Below the pieces are notes generated by a model. The model had not been told where the DNA came from. It did no database searches and worked only from the letters and a program-made list of their open reading frames with translations. A DNA stretch of 64,000 nt from Ligilactobacillus apodemi DSM 16634 = JCM 16172 (GTDB lineage Bacteria > Bacillota > Bacilli > Lactobacillales > Lactobacillaceae), in assembly GCF_001434405.1 (NCBI RefSeq), contig NZ_AZFT01000053.1, positions 248,001-312,000 on the forward strand. Direction: 5' to 3'. Shown here piece by piece: positions 44,155-51,255 of the stretch (the first letter of the stretch is position 1; each line of letters begins with the position of its first letter). Both the position numbers and the translations under genes were made by a program.

Positions 44155-44323
44155 TTTTTATCCAATTTTTAGCTATTTATTTTTTGAAATCTGTAAAAAA
44201 CATCTTTTGAAAAGTGCATAACGGCGGGAAATATTTGCCAAAGTGAACCGATCGCCCTTACACTACTAATAACGAAATGAGTTGCCGATATGTAACCCTA
44301 AAAAAATAATTTTTTTGAAATAG

Positions 44324-44392
44324 ACCATTTACTGCAAAAATAATACCGTTTACTGAAATAGGGTCCCTTAAGCAAAGCTTATGTAGTAGAAT
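44324..44392 (+). promoter_or_regulatory. LytTR-controlled bacteriocin promoter
   Basis: Direct repeats ACCATTTACTG (44324) and ACCGTTTACTG (44345) are 21 bp apart, two helical turns, as in ComE/PlnC-type bacteriocin promoters. TAGAAT (-10) lies at 44387-44392 with no recognisable -35, consistent with activator dependence. The operon starts at 44422. Confidence 0.8.
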
Positions 44393-44421
44393 GAAGGTGG
44401 ATAGAAAAGGAGGAGACATTA

Positions 44422-44598
44422 ATGGATAAATTGGAAAGTTTCAAACTATTGGATACAAAAGCCACTAGTTCAATAGTTGGTGGTGGTGTCCCTGGATGGT
44501 ATTACAGTATGCTATGGAAAATTGGGGTTTCAGGATACAAACATCGGAAAGACATTATGAGCGGCTTTGACAAAGGGTTCAACAACTATCCAAAGTAG
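44422..44598 (+). CDS. Class II bacteriocin peptide 1 (double-glycine leader)
   Basis: 58 aa. The leader is MDKLESFKLLDTKATSSIVGG, with cleavage expected after GG. The mature part is 36-37 residues, GVPGWYYSMLWKIGVSGYKH followed by RKDIMSGFDKGFNNYPK. It has no Cys, is cationic, and has GxxxG-like spacing and aromatic residues, like one half of a class IIb two-peptide bacteriocin. AAAGGAGG lies 8 bp upstream. It follows the LytTR promoter and is the first gene of a three-gene operon. Confidence 0.85.
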   Translation: MDKLESFKLLDTKATSSIVGGGVPGWYYSMLWKIGVSGYKHRKDIMSGFDKGFNNYPK

Positions 44599-44617
44599 AG
44601 GTTATGGAGGGACTAAG

Positions 44618-44758
44618 ATGAATAAATTTCAAGTTATCACTGATTTAAATCAGATCAAGGGCGGTTATGATATTGAAAAAGCGCTCTGGAAAGGCTATGG
44701 TTACCAATTAGGTTGGCGAAGTAAGTGGAATTTAAGTCATCGGTATTTTAAAATTTAA
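44618..44758 (+). CDS. Class II bacteriocin peptide 2 (double-glycine leader)
   Basis: 46 aa. The leader is MNKFQVITDLNQIKGG; the mature part of 30 residues is YDIEKALWKGYGYQLGWRSK then WNLSHRYFKI. It is cationic, Trp/Tyr-rich, without Cys, and has a GYGxxxG motif suited to helix-helix pairing with peptide 1. GGAGGG lies 6 bp upstream. It is 19 bp after peptide 1, so equimolar production of two complementary peptides is likely. I do not recognise a named bacteriocin. Confidence 0.85.
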   Translation: MNKFQVITDLNQIKGGYDIEKALWKGYGYQLGWRSKWNLSHRYFKI

Positions 44759-44776
44759 AAGATGGAGATGATTAAA

Positions 44777-44917
44777 ATGGGATACAAGAAGAGTTTAAAG
44801 GCGAAGTTAGCCTTAGTTGGGGTCATTTTGTTGGTAGTGCTCGCTAGTTTTTCATTTTGGACACATCGCGATGATGTCTTCCACGGGTTTGATGCCGGTT
44901 TTGAACAGAGTAAATAG
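44777..44917 (+). CDS. Small membrane peptide, putative bacteriocin immunity protein
   Basis: 46 aa: a basic start (MGYKKSLKAK), one membrane helix (LALVGVILLVVLASFSFW) and an outer tail THRDDVFHGFDAGFEQSK. By the positive-inside rule the tail faces outward. The tail matches the C-terminal part of bacteriocin peptide 1 (HRKDIMSGFDKGFNN) at HR-D---GFD-GF. It is third in the bacteriocin operon, the usual place of the immunity gene. ATG 44777 is chosen because GGAG is 9 bp upstream; ATG 44768 overlaps it. Confidence 0.65.
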   Translation: MGYKKSLKAKLALVGVILLVVLASFSFWTHRDDVFHGFDAGFEQSK

Positions 44918-44967
44918 AAACTAAAAACAAGGGCAGCGAGCTTAGTAGCTACCCTTGTTTTTAGTTT
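44918..44967. terminator. Bidirectional terminator, bacteriocin operon / regulator
   Basis: AAACTAAAAACAAGGG (44918) pairs with CCCTTGTTTTTAGTTT (44952) as a 16-bp perfect stem. It starts directly after the stop of the plus-strand gene and includes the last codons of the minus-strand regulator. Confidence 0.9.
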
Positions 44968-45676
44968 GTAATAACTTTAATTTACGGCGCGATATCGGAC
45001 AAGAAAGTCCATTTTTAAAGAAGAGCAATTTTTGCGAGTTATCAACGACTTCAACATTTTTCAAGTTGACTAAAAAACTGCGATGAACTCTGATGAGTCG
45101 TGGCTCGAGTTGCTCTAACTCATGGAGATTTTTAGCGATCTGGAGTTTACGATTATCAGTTAGCCACAAGATCGAAGCGTGACTATTTGAATAGTGGGTC
45201 TCAAAAAAGCAGATCTTCGCAAATTCAAGATCGATAAAATGATTGCCTACTTGCAACGCAAACATTTCAGATGTGTTTTTTTGACGCTTATTTAGCACTA
45301 ACTTGAAGTCTTCTTTGATGCTATCTAAGATCGTTAGACTATCTTTGGCGATGAAGTCTAGGGCAGCTACTTTATATTTATAGGTCAAGGGCATCAACTC
45401 GGCGTGTGAAGTAAAAAAGATCAGGGCAGCTTGACTATCATAGTCTCTGATCTGTTGGCCAACTTTTAAACCTTGTTGTTGATCACCTTTGAGTTCTAAG
45501 TCTAAAAAATAAATATTTTGATTGCTTGGAATAAAAAGCTCGGCTAGTAGTGCTTGGGGATCTTTGAAGGTTTTTAAGTCATAGCTAGACACACCTAGAT
45601 CTTTTAAAAGCGAGCTGATGATCTCTGTTAAGCGATAAATATGGATGGATTCATCTTCTAAAATAGCAATGTTCAT
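44942..45676 (-). CDS. ComE/AbpR-type response regulator (LytTR output)
   Basis: 244 aa. The receiver domain has acidic EDE near residue 7, phospho-acceptor Asp in YFLDLELKG (about 57) and a Lys in FIAKDS. The LytTR domain (about 140-240; FFETHYSNSHASILWL, HRSFLVN, CPISRRKLK) binds paired direct repeats. It overlaps the kinase gene upstream by 4 bp. It should activate the promoter at 44324 on the opposite strand and is the only one of three LytTR regulators here with the phospho-Asp. Confidence 0.92.
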   Translation of the reverse strand: MNIAILEDESIHIYRLTEIISSLLKDLGVSSYDLKTFKDPQALLAELFIPSNQNIYFLDLELKGDQQQGLKVGQQIRDYDSQAALIFFTSHAELMPLTYKYKVAALDFIAKDSLTILDSIKEDFKLVLNKRQKNTSEMFALQVGNHFIDLEFAKICFFETHYSNSHASILWLTDNRKLQIAKNLHELEQLEPRLIRVHRSFLVNLKNVEVVDNSQKLLFFKNGLSCPISRRKLKLLQTKNKGSY

Positions 45677-46944
45677 CTTGATAAACCTCCTGTAATGATC
45701 AATTCTTGTTGAAATATATAATGGCTGGAACTGGTGTTTAAGCTGATAAAGGGATAGTCACGCAAGATAGCCGAAACATTGGCTAACCCATAACCATGAC
45801 CTTGGCTATTTTTAGTAGTATAACCAACTTTATCTAGAAGTTGAAGCTCTATTTTTTCATATTTGGTACTGTTGCGGATAACGATGAATTGTTCGTTATC
45901 ATGTTCAAAAAAGGCAAAGTCTAAACAGCCCTTATTGACTTGGCAGGCGGCCTCGATCGCATTATCCATAAAGATCGATAAGAGCCGAACCATATCTAAT
46001 TGTGTAACACGTGGATCAAGTTTGATCTTTTGGGCTATTTCACAAGTGACACGGAGTTTTTTTGTGAGAGCTAAAGCCAATTTATTGGATAAGATCCCTT
46101 TAAGTGCTGGGTCACTGATATTTTGTAATTGACTGATGAGCTGCAGTTCTGGGGAAATGATCGATCTGGTAGGTGCGATCGCTTGGTGATAAACTTTCTT
46201 AGCCCCAGCAAGATCATTATTATCCAGGCAATATTCTAGGGAAAGCAAAATATTTTTGTAGTCATGTTTGAAACGGCGTAGTTTATCATATAACTCTTCG
46301 ATCTGGGTGGTATATTCGATCAAATTTTGTAGCTGTTCTGCTTGAGCGAGTTTTATTGCCAGTTTTTGTGAGTATAGTGTGATGCAGTAGATATAGGCTG
46401 CAATAACTACCAAAATAATGCTGGCGATAAGTAACTTATTAGGCAGGTCAGAAAAGCGAAGATAGATATAGCTTAACAAAGTCACATCCAAAATAGCTGC
46501 TTGAAAGCGATATTTAGCTAAAATATGATTCGCAAAGTAGACCAAGTAACGTTTGAAGTAGTATAGCAGAGATGTTTGAAGGTAAAAGACGATCCAAGGT
46601 AAAACGAGCAGTTCTATCATGATCATTAAGGTGTAATTTCCCTCTATCAGAGCTAAAACGTTGTCCAATAATTGATAAATAATGGCAGTCGAGACTAATA
46701 GGTACGAGACGTAGAACATACTTAATAGAATGGGGATCTTTTTTTGCGAAAGGTGACTAATGATCATGCCAAATATAATGGTATATATCAAGCAGCCCCA
46801 CCACCCGTAAGTAAAACACGTGGATATACTTAGAAGCACAATAAATTTTCGTTGCAAAGAGATAACATTTAATTGGTTAAATAATAACGTGATGATAAGA
46901 CCTTGAAAAAATAAAGAAACATATCCTATCACAAGATAAAACAT
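45673..46944 (-). CDS. ComD/AbpK-type pheromone-sensing histidine kinase
   Basis: 423 aa HPK10-class kinase. The N-terminal half has six or seven membrane helices (about 1-200), a coiled segment, then the phospho-acceptor His in RRFKHDYKNILLSLEY (about 226). The HATPase domain has FMDNAIEA (N box, about 320) and GHGYGLANV (G box). Such kinases sense double-glycine-type peptide pheromones. GGAGGTGA lies 6 bp upstream of ATG. The gene is divergent from a small double-glycine peptide whose start codon is only 28 bp away. Confidence 0.92.
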   Translation of the reverse strand: MFYLVIGYVSLFFQGLIITLLFNQLNVISLQRKFIVLLSISTCFTYGWWGCLIYTIIFGMIISHLSQKKIPILLSMFYVSYLLVSTAIIYQLLDNVLALIEGNYTLMIMIELLVLPWIVFYLQTSLLYYFKRYLVYFANHILAKYRFQAAILDVTLLSYIYLRFSDLPNKLLIASIILVVIAAYIYCITLYSQKLAIKLAQAEQLQNLIEYTTQIEELYDKLRRFKHDYKNILLSLEYCLDNNDLAGAKKVYHQAIAPTRSIISPELQLISQLQNISDPALKGILSNKLALALTKKLRVTCEIAQKIKLDPRVTQLDMVRLLSIFMDNAIEAACQVNKGCLDFAFFEHDNEQFIVIRNSTKYEKIELQLLDKVGYTTKNSQGHGYGLANVSAILRDYPFISLNTSSSHYIFQQELIITGGLSR

Positions 46945-46972
46945 AGGAATTCACCTCCAAGGAGAAATAATA

Positions 46973-47104
46973 ATGAAGAAAAAATATACAACCATTTCAG
47001 AGAAAAAAATCAAGGAGATTAGGGGGGGCAAAAGGGCGCCACAAAACAGGCGAAATATATGCATTAGTGGCTTTTTTCACAATGCCATCTACTGCACAAA
47101 GTAA
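46973..47104 (+). CDS. Inducing-peptide (pheromone) precursor, double-glycine type
   Basis: 43 aa, too short for routine gene calling. The leader MKKKYTTISEKKIKEIRGG fits the LSxxELxxIxGG pattern. The mature 24 residues are KRAPQNRRNICISGFFHNAI then YCTK: a charged head, hydrophobic segment and two Cys that could bridge. AAGGAG lies 8 bp upstream. Position beside the kinase fits a quorum-sensing pheromone, although it runs on the opposite strand and would be covered by the kinase mRNA leader. It could also be a bacteriocin itself. Confidence 0.7.
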   Translation: MKKKYTTISEKKIKEIRGGKRAPQNRRNICISGFFHNAIYCTK

Positions 47105-47109
47105 TTATA
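47104..47109 (-). promoter_or_regulatory. -10 of the kinase/regulator operon
   Basis: Minus strand reads TGTGCTATAATTAC: TATAAT with an upstream TG. Start would be near 47097, giving a leader of about 150 nt antisense to the whole inducing-peptide gene. No clear -35 was seen. Confidence 0.45.
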
Positions 47110-47159
47110 GCACAATAGATTTTAATTTAGTTAACACATGAGTTGAATAAATAAGGGGA

Positions 47160-47925
47160 ATGTTTATGAAATATCAAGTTTTTGTATGTGCAGATCCAGA
47201 GTTTGAGGCGGATATGGGGAACTTAGTCAAAATTGCGATCATGATTCAAGATGAACAGGTCCACGTAAAGCTACAGCTAGGTGGGATCTTTATTGATCCA
47301 TATGCATTATTAAGCCATATCATCCAAGAACAAAGAGTAGACAGTATTTACACTTTTGCAACTGGTGTTTTTGGAAGAAAAAGAGGAATAAAGCTCGCTC
47401 AAAAAATAAAAATGTTTGACAAACAGGCCAAGTTGATCTTAAGTACGATAGATATTTTACGGAGTTATTTGATCTTTGAAAATAACGTTACGGTGTTAGA
47501 TTGTATTGATTTAAAAAAGGCAGAGATATCATTCAAAGTCGCTTGAACAATGTGATCTGACAGGCTGTTGAGCAGTTAGAATTGGCAAATAGAGCCAAAC
47601 AAATAATTCTTTATTGCCGAAGAGGAACGTGTCTTTATGCGGAAAAGTTAGATGATATCGTTTGCATAAAGACAACTACCTACTCATATCGGCTATGTTT
47701 AGATACGACAGATGGAAGCTTTGAAATCTCTGATAGGCTACAAAAAGTAGCGCAAGCTTATGGAGGATCTTGAGTTCATGTTTGGTAAATGAAAATAATA
47801 TCTATCTGATGAATATTGGGACACACAAGGTCGTTTTTGTTAATGGAAAAGTTGAATATTATTCTAAGCGGGCCAGTAAAGTAATCAAAAAATTGCTACA
47901 GCATAGGGAAAATAGTAGGGGATAA
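47160..47925 (+). pseudogene. Decayed LytTR response regulator
   Basis: Three consecutive frames make up one ComE-like regulator. Receiver part: 47160-47546 (KYQVFVCADPEFEADMG to ISFKVA). LytTR first half: 47582-47773 (QIILYCRRGTCLYAEKLDDI, ending QKVAQAYGGS). LytTR second half: about 47767-47925 (SCLVNENNIYLMNIG, VFVNGKVEYYSKRASK). Joining them needs two frameshifts, and one in-frame TGA (47558) remains. The phospho-acceptor position reads YTFATGV against YFLDLEL in the intact regulator, so the receiver was already altered. It is upstream of the exporter gene. Confidence 0.8.
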
Positions 47926-47946
47926 AACCGTACGAGGAGGGGAAAT

Positions 47947-50103
47947 ATGCGTCAATTCTATAAATATTATACAGCACAAGTAGATGAGATGGATTGTGGA
48001 GTTGCGTGCTTATCTATGATATTAAAGTGTTATGGAACTAAAGTGTCTTTAGCTCGTTTACGTGATTTAGCTAAAACAGATTTGGAAGGGACGACTGCCT
48101 TGGGGTTGGTCAAGGCAGCACAAAAATTTAAGCTTGAGACACAAGCTATTCAAGCTGATATGTCATTATTTGAAGTTTCAGAGTTATCCTATCCGTTTAT
48201 CGCACATGTAATAAAGAATGGGGCTTTACTGCATTATTATGTAATTTTGAAGGCAGATGAGAAGAGTATTTTATTAGCTGATCCTGCTCCAGATATTGGT
48301 GTTATTAAGATGTCACGTGAAAATTTTGAAAAAGAATGGAGTGGTGTTGCTCTTTTATTTACGCCAAATGATGGATATGATCCTGTAAAAGAAAATCAAC
48401 GGGGACTATTGGTGCTGTTTAGAAATTTAAAAAAACAATGGAAATTGCTCATGAAGATCGTCTCAGCAGCAATGTTGGTAACTTTTATCAGTATTTTGGG
48501 ATCGTATTTTTTACAAATATTGATAGATGAATATATTCCCAAAAAAGCAAACGGTATTTTGCCAATAATTGCTAGTGGGTTATTAGTGGTATATATATTT
48601 AATTCAATGTTTGTTTATATTCGTGATTTTTTACTGATAATTTTAGGTCAAAGATTATCAGTTGAAATTATTTTAGGATATATTCGTCATATTTTTGAAT
48701 TACCAATGGATTTTTTTGTAACTAGAAAAACAGGGGACATAGTTTCAAGGTTTAATGATGCCAATAAGATAGTTGATGCATTGGCGAGTGCAGTGATTTC
48801 TATATTTTTAGATGTAGGAATAGTTTTAGTTATGGGAGGAATCTTAGCAATTCAAAATAAGCTCCTTTTTTTTGTTACTCTAATTTGTTTGCCTATTTAC
48901 TTAATAGTGATCTTGGCATTTACAAAGAAATTTGAAAAATTGAATGTTGAGCAAATGAAAAGCAATGCAACTCTGAGCTCATCAGTCATTGAAGATATTA
49001 AAGGGATAGAAACTATTAAGGCTCTAAATAGTGAAAATAATAGATATGAGAAAATAAATAGCCAATTTATTGATTTTTTGGGTAAAAATTTAGCGTATAC
49101 TAAGATGGATCTATTACAACAGTCACTAAAAATTTTCGTACAATTAAGTCTCAATGTAGTCATTTTATGGATCGGTGCACAAATGGTGATCGAAGAGAAG
49201 TTCACGGTCGGGCAATTAATGGCATATAGTGCTTTGGTGGCATATTTTACTGGACCGTTACAAAATATAATTAATCTACAGCCTAAGCTTCAAAGTGCAC
49301 AAGTGGCAAATAATAGGTTAAATGAAATTCTTTTTGTACCAACTGAGTTCGGTGATTCTTGTCATCAATTGTCAGATGACCAGTTAGAAGGAGAGATAAC
49401 ATTCAAAGATGTATCGTATTGCTATGGGTATGGAAAAAATGTTTTAGATGATATCAATTTAACTATTAAATCAAATGAAAAATTAGCAATTGTAGGTATG
49501 AGTGGTTCTGGGAAATCTACCTTAGTTAAGCTGATCGTTAATTTTTTTGAACCTACCTCGGGAATCATAACTATTGGTCGATCGCAAGTGAAAAATGTAG
49601 ATAAGCATTTCTTGCGAAAGTATATTAATTATGTTTCGCAAGAGCCATATATCTTTTCAGGGTCTATTATGGAAAATTTGACTTTAGGGAATAAATCCGG
49701 AGTTTCCAAAAAAGATATATCGGAGGCTTGTCGTTTAGCTATGATCGCAGATGAGATAGAAAAAATGCCACTTCAGTATGATACATTGCTTGATGAGAAT
49801 GGAAACACATTATCTGGTGGACAAAAGCAACGGATAACGATTGCAAGAGCGCTATTATCATCTGCAAAAGTTTTGATATTTGATGAATCAACAAGTGGAT
49901 TAGACACAATTACTGAAAAAGCATTAGTTGATAATTTACTTTCGCTAGAAGATAGAACAATTATTTTTATCGCACATCGTCTAGCGATTGCTAAACGAAC
50001 AGATAATATTTTAGTCATGGATAGTGGTAGGATAGTGGAATACGGGAATCATGAAGAATTACTGAATAAAGGTGGCTATTACGCTAACTTAGTTAATAGT
50101 TAG
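47947..50103 (+). CDS. Bacteriocin ABC exporter with C39 peptidase domain
   Basis: 718 aa peptidase-containing ATP-binding transporter that removes double-glycine leaders and exports the peptide. The C39 domain (about 1-150) has Cys17 in QVDEMDCGVACLSMIL, His in LLHYYVI (about 98) and Asp in LADPAPD (about 114). Six membrane helices span about 160-450. The ATPase has Walker A GMSGSGKST (about 517), signature LSGGQKQR (about 621) and Walker B VLIFDEST. GAGGAGGGG precedes ATG. It should process the peptides at 44422, 44618 and 46973. No HlyD-like accessory gene follows. Confidence 0.94.
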   Translation: MRQFYKYYTAQVDEMDCGVACLSMILKCYGTKVSLARLRDLAKTDLEGTTALGLVKAAQKFKLETQAIQADMSLFEVSELSYPFIAHVIKNGALLHYYVILKADEKSILLADPAPDIGVIKMSRENFEKEWSGVALLFTPNDGYDPVKENQRGLLVLFRNLKKQWKLLMKIVSAAMLVTFISILGSYFLQILIDEYIPKKANGILPIIASGLLVVYIFNSMFVYIRDFLLIILGQRLSVEIILGYIRHIFELPMDFFVTRKTGDIVSRFNDANKIVDALASAVISIFLDVGIVLVMGGILAIQNKLLFFVTLICLPIYLIVILAFTKKFEKLNVEQMKSNATLSSSVIEDIKGIETIKALNSENNRYEKINSQFIDFLGKNLAYTKMDLLQQSLKIFVQLSLNVVILWIGAQMVIEEKFTVGQLMAYSALVAYFTGPLQNIINLQPKLQSAQVANNRLNEILFVPTEFGDSCHQLSDDQLEGEITFKDVSYCYGYGKNVLDDINLTIKSNEKLAIVGMSGSGKSTLVKLIVNFFEPTSGIITIGRSQVKNVDKHFLRKYINYVSQEPYIFSGSIMENLTLGNKSGVSKKDISEACRLAMIADEIEKMPLQYDTLLDENGNTLSGGQKQRITIARALLSSAKVLIFDESTSGLDTITEKALVDNLLSLEDRTIIFIAHRLAIAKRTDNILVMDSGRIVEYGNHEELLNKGGYYANLVNS

Positions 50104-50150
50104 AGAGGATGCTATAGCCTTTAATATTTATATGATTTTCATTAAGTCGC

Positions 50151-50288
50151 TTGAAGGGGTGGATAAAAAATAGCGTAATATATTTAAGTGATAAACAATT
50201 ATTACAAGGAGTTCCAGTTTTGATAAATAAATGCCCAAATAGGATAAAAAATGCATGTGCTGAGAAAAATCTGCTACGGTTATGGTAG
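50151..50288 (+). other. Weak small open frame after the exporter
   Basis: A 45-codon frame from TTG 50151 reads YLSDKQLLQGVPVLINKCPN then RIKNACAEKNLLRLW. There is no ribosome binding site at the TTG; a later TTG (50220) has AAGGAG. It is possibly a fragment of an immunity or regulatory gene. I do not recognise it and the coding case is weak. Confidence 0.2.
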
Positions 50289-50323
50289 TTGAAGTCAAAA
50301 TGTTTTAAACTAAGTAGCTGAAA

Positions 50324-50540
50324 ATGATGAGTGACTTTTCATACATGTACACTGATCATCAAGAACTGTCTGATGGCGAGCAACGAATGATCGTAGGTGG
50401 GGCGGTTGTAGGCTTGTTTGGTGGCTTGGGTAAGGTCCCCCACAGCTGAACAACTAAATGGTGGTGCTACACGAAACTTCAGAGCACATAATTGTGGTCC
50501 TTATGGTCAAGGTGGAACACCTAATTCATGTAATTTTTAG
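50324..50540 (+). pseudogene. Frameshifted class II bacteriocin
   Basis: From ATG 50324 the frame reads a leader with HQELSDGEQRMIVGG, a textbook double-glycine motif, then AVVGLFGGLGKV before a premature stop. The next frame continues SPTAEQLNGGATRNF then RAHNCGPYGQGGTPNSCNF to a stop at 50538, with two Cys and many Gly as in class II bacteriocins. The break is at CCCCC (50437-50441): four C would restore 71 codons. No convincing ribosome binding site or LytTR repeat lies upstream. Confidence 0.65.
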
Positions 50541-50585
50541 GAAGGTGAGTAAGATGAAGGCTAAATTGCATGCAAGATAGTTGAG

Positions 50586-50870
50586 GTGTGGCAAGTGAGT
50601 CCACATGACAAAACCCCACCGCTATGGGTCAAAGAAGCCTTTGCTAAAGGCTACTTAAGATGGGTCGACAAACGCTTGCTGATCGTGATGCCAGCTTTGA
50701 GCCCTTCAACTGTAGCTAATCTAAAACTTGGAATGGTAGGTACGCTTGGTGGTGGTTTTTGCGGTTATGCGATGTATGTTATGGCTGATAGCGGAGATTT
50801 TTTAGATATGACTGATCATTGTGTCGTCAGTGCCCACAAATTTTTCAAAAAATATCAATTGATCAACTGA
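50586..50870 (+). CDS. Hypothetical small protein
   Basis: Up to 94 codons: PPLWVKEAFAKGYLRWVDKR, LGMVGTLGGGFCGYAMYVMA, DSGDFLDMTDHCVVSAHKFF. The ending (GDFLD...V...KFFKKY) recalls small phage-type proteins that end in GDYI...KPDIFEKTY, a weak resemblance only. GTG 50595 with GAGG 8 bp upstream is a possible start. A much better RBS (GGAAGGTGAG) precedes ATG 50554, whose frame stops after 8 codons; one added base would join it to this frame. So it may be another broken gene. Confidence 0.35.
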   Translation: MWQVSPHDKTPPLWVKEAFAKGYLRWVDKRLLIVMPALSPSTVANLKLGMVGTLGGGFCGYAMYVMADSGDFLDMTDHCVVSAHKFFKKYQLIN

Positions 50871-50929
50871 AAAATTTTGCCCAAATGAGTTTTTTAAGAA
50901 TTTTTGGGTATCTTCTCTTGGGTCAATAG

Positions 50930-51255
50930 AGCTCAAACAAAGAAACCAGCATATTTCATGTTAATGAGCTACTTACTAAATTGTACGACTCGTTAGATAA
51001 TGACACAGCAAAAAAGCGACCCAAAAAGCGTATAATAAAATAAATCGTCTCACTAAACTTTCAGTAAAATTTAAAGAGATCTCAGAGGCGATCGAGAACT
51101 TAAAATCAGAGCTCTCAAGGCTATCGTTAGCTAAACAAACTCGACTCACTAAAGAACAAGAAGAGACCATATATGAATTGACCAAATTATCTCGCAGGTC
51201 TTTTCAAAAAGGCTTCGAGAGCTTGGTGTTTACAAGTACTTGGTCTGCTCAATGA
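50930..51255 (+). pseudogene. Broken bacteriocin immunity gene (helical-bundle type)
   Basis: Two frames joined at AAAAAA (51010-51015). The first reads HVNELLTKLYDSLDNDTAKK; one extra A continues into ATQKAYNKINRLTKLSVKFK, EISEAIENLKSELSRLSLAK, QTRLTKEQEETIYELTKLSR and a stop at 51253. The pattern (four amphipathic helices, L..LS.....LT.E..E.IYELTK) is that of EntA-type immunity proteins. No start codon with ribosome binding site is left. It probably belonged to the broken bacteriocin at 50324. Confidence 0.55.

Noticed and set aside
47084-47094. GCCATCTACTG as a LytTR half-site near the kinase promoter
   Set aside because: It resembles the bacteriocin repeat, but no partner repeat lies 21 bp away and it is inside the coding sequence of the peptide.
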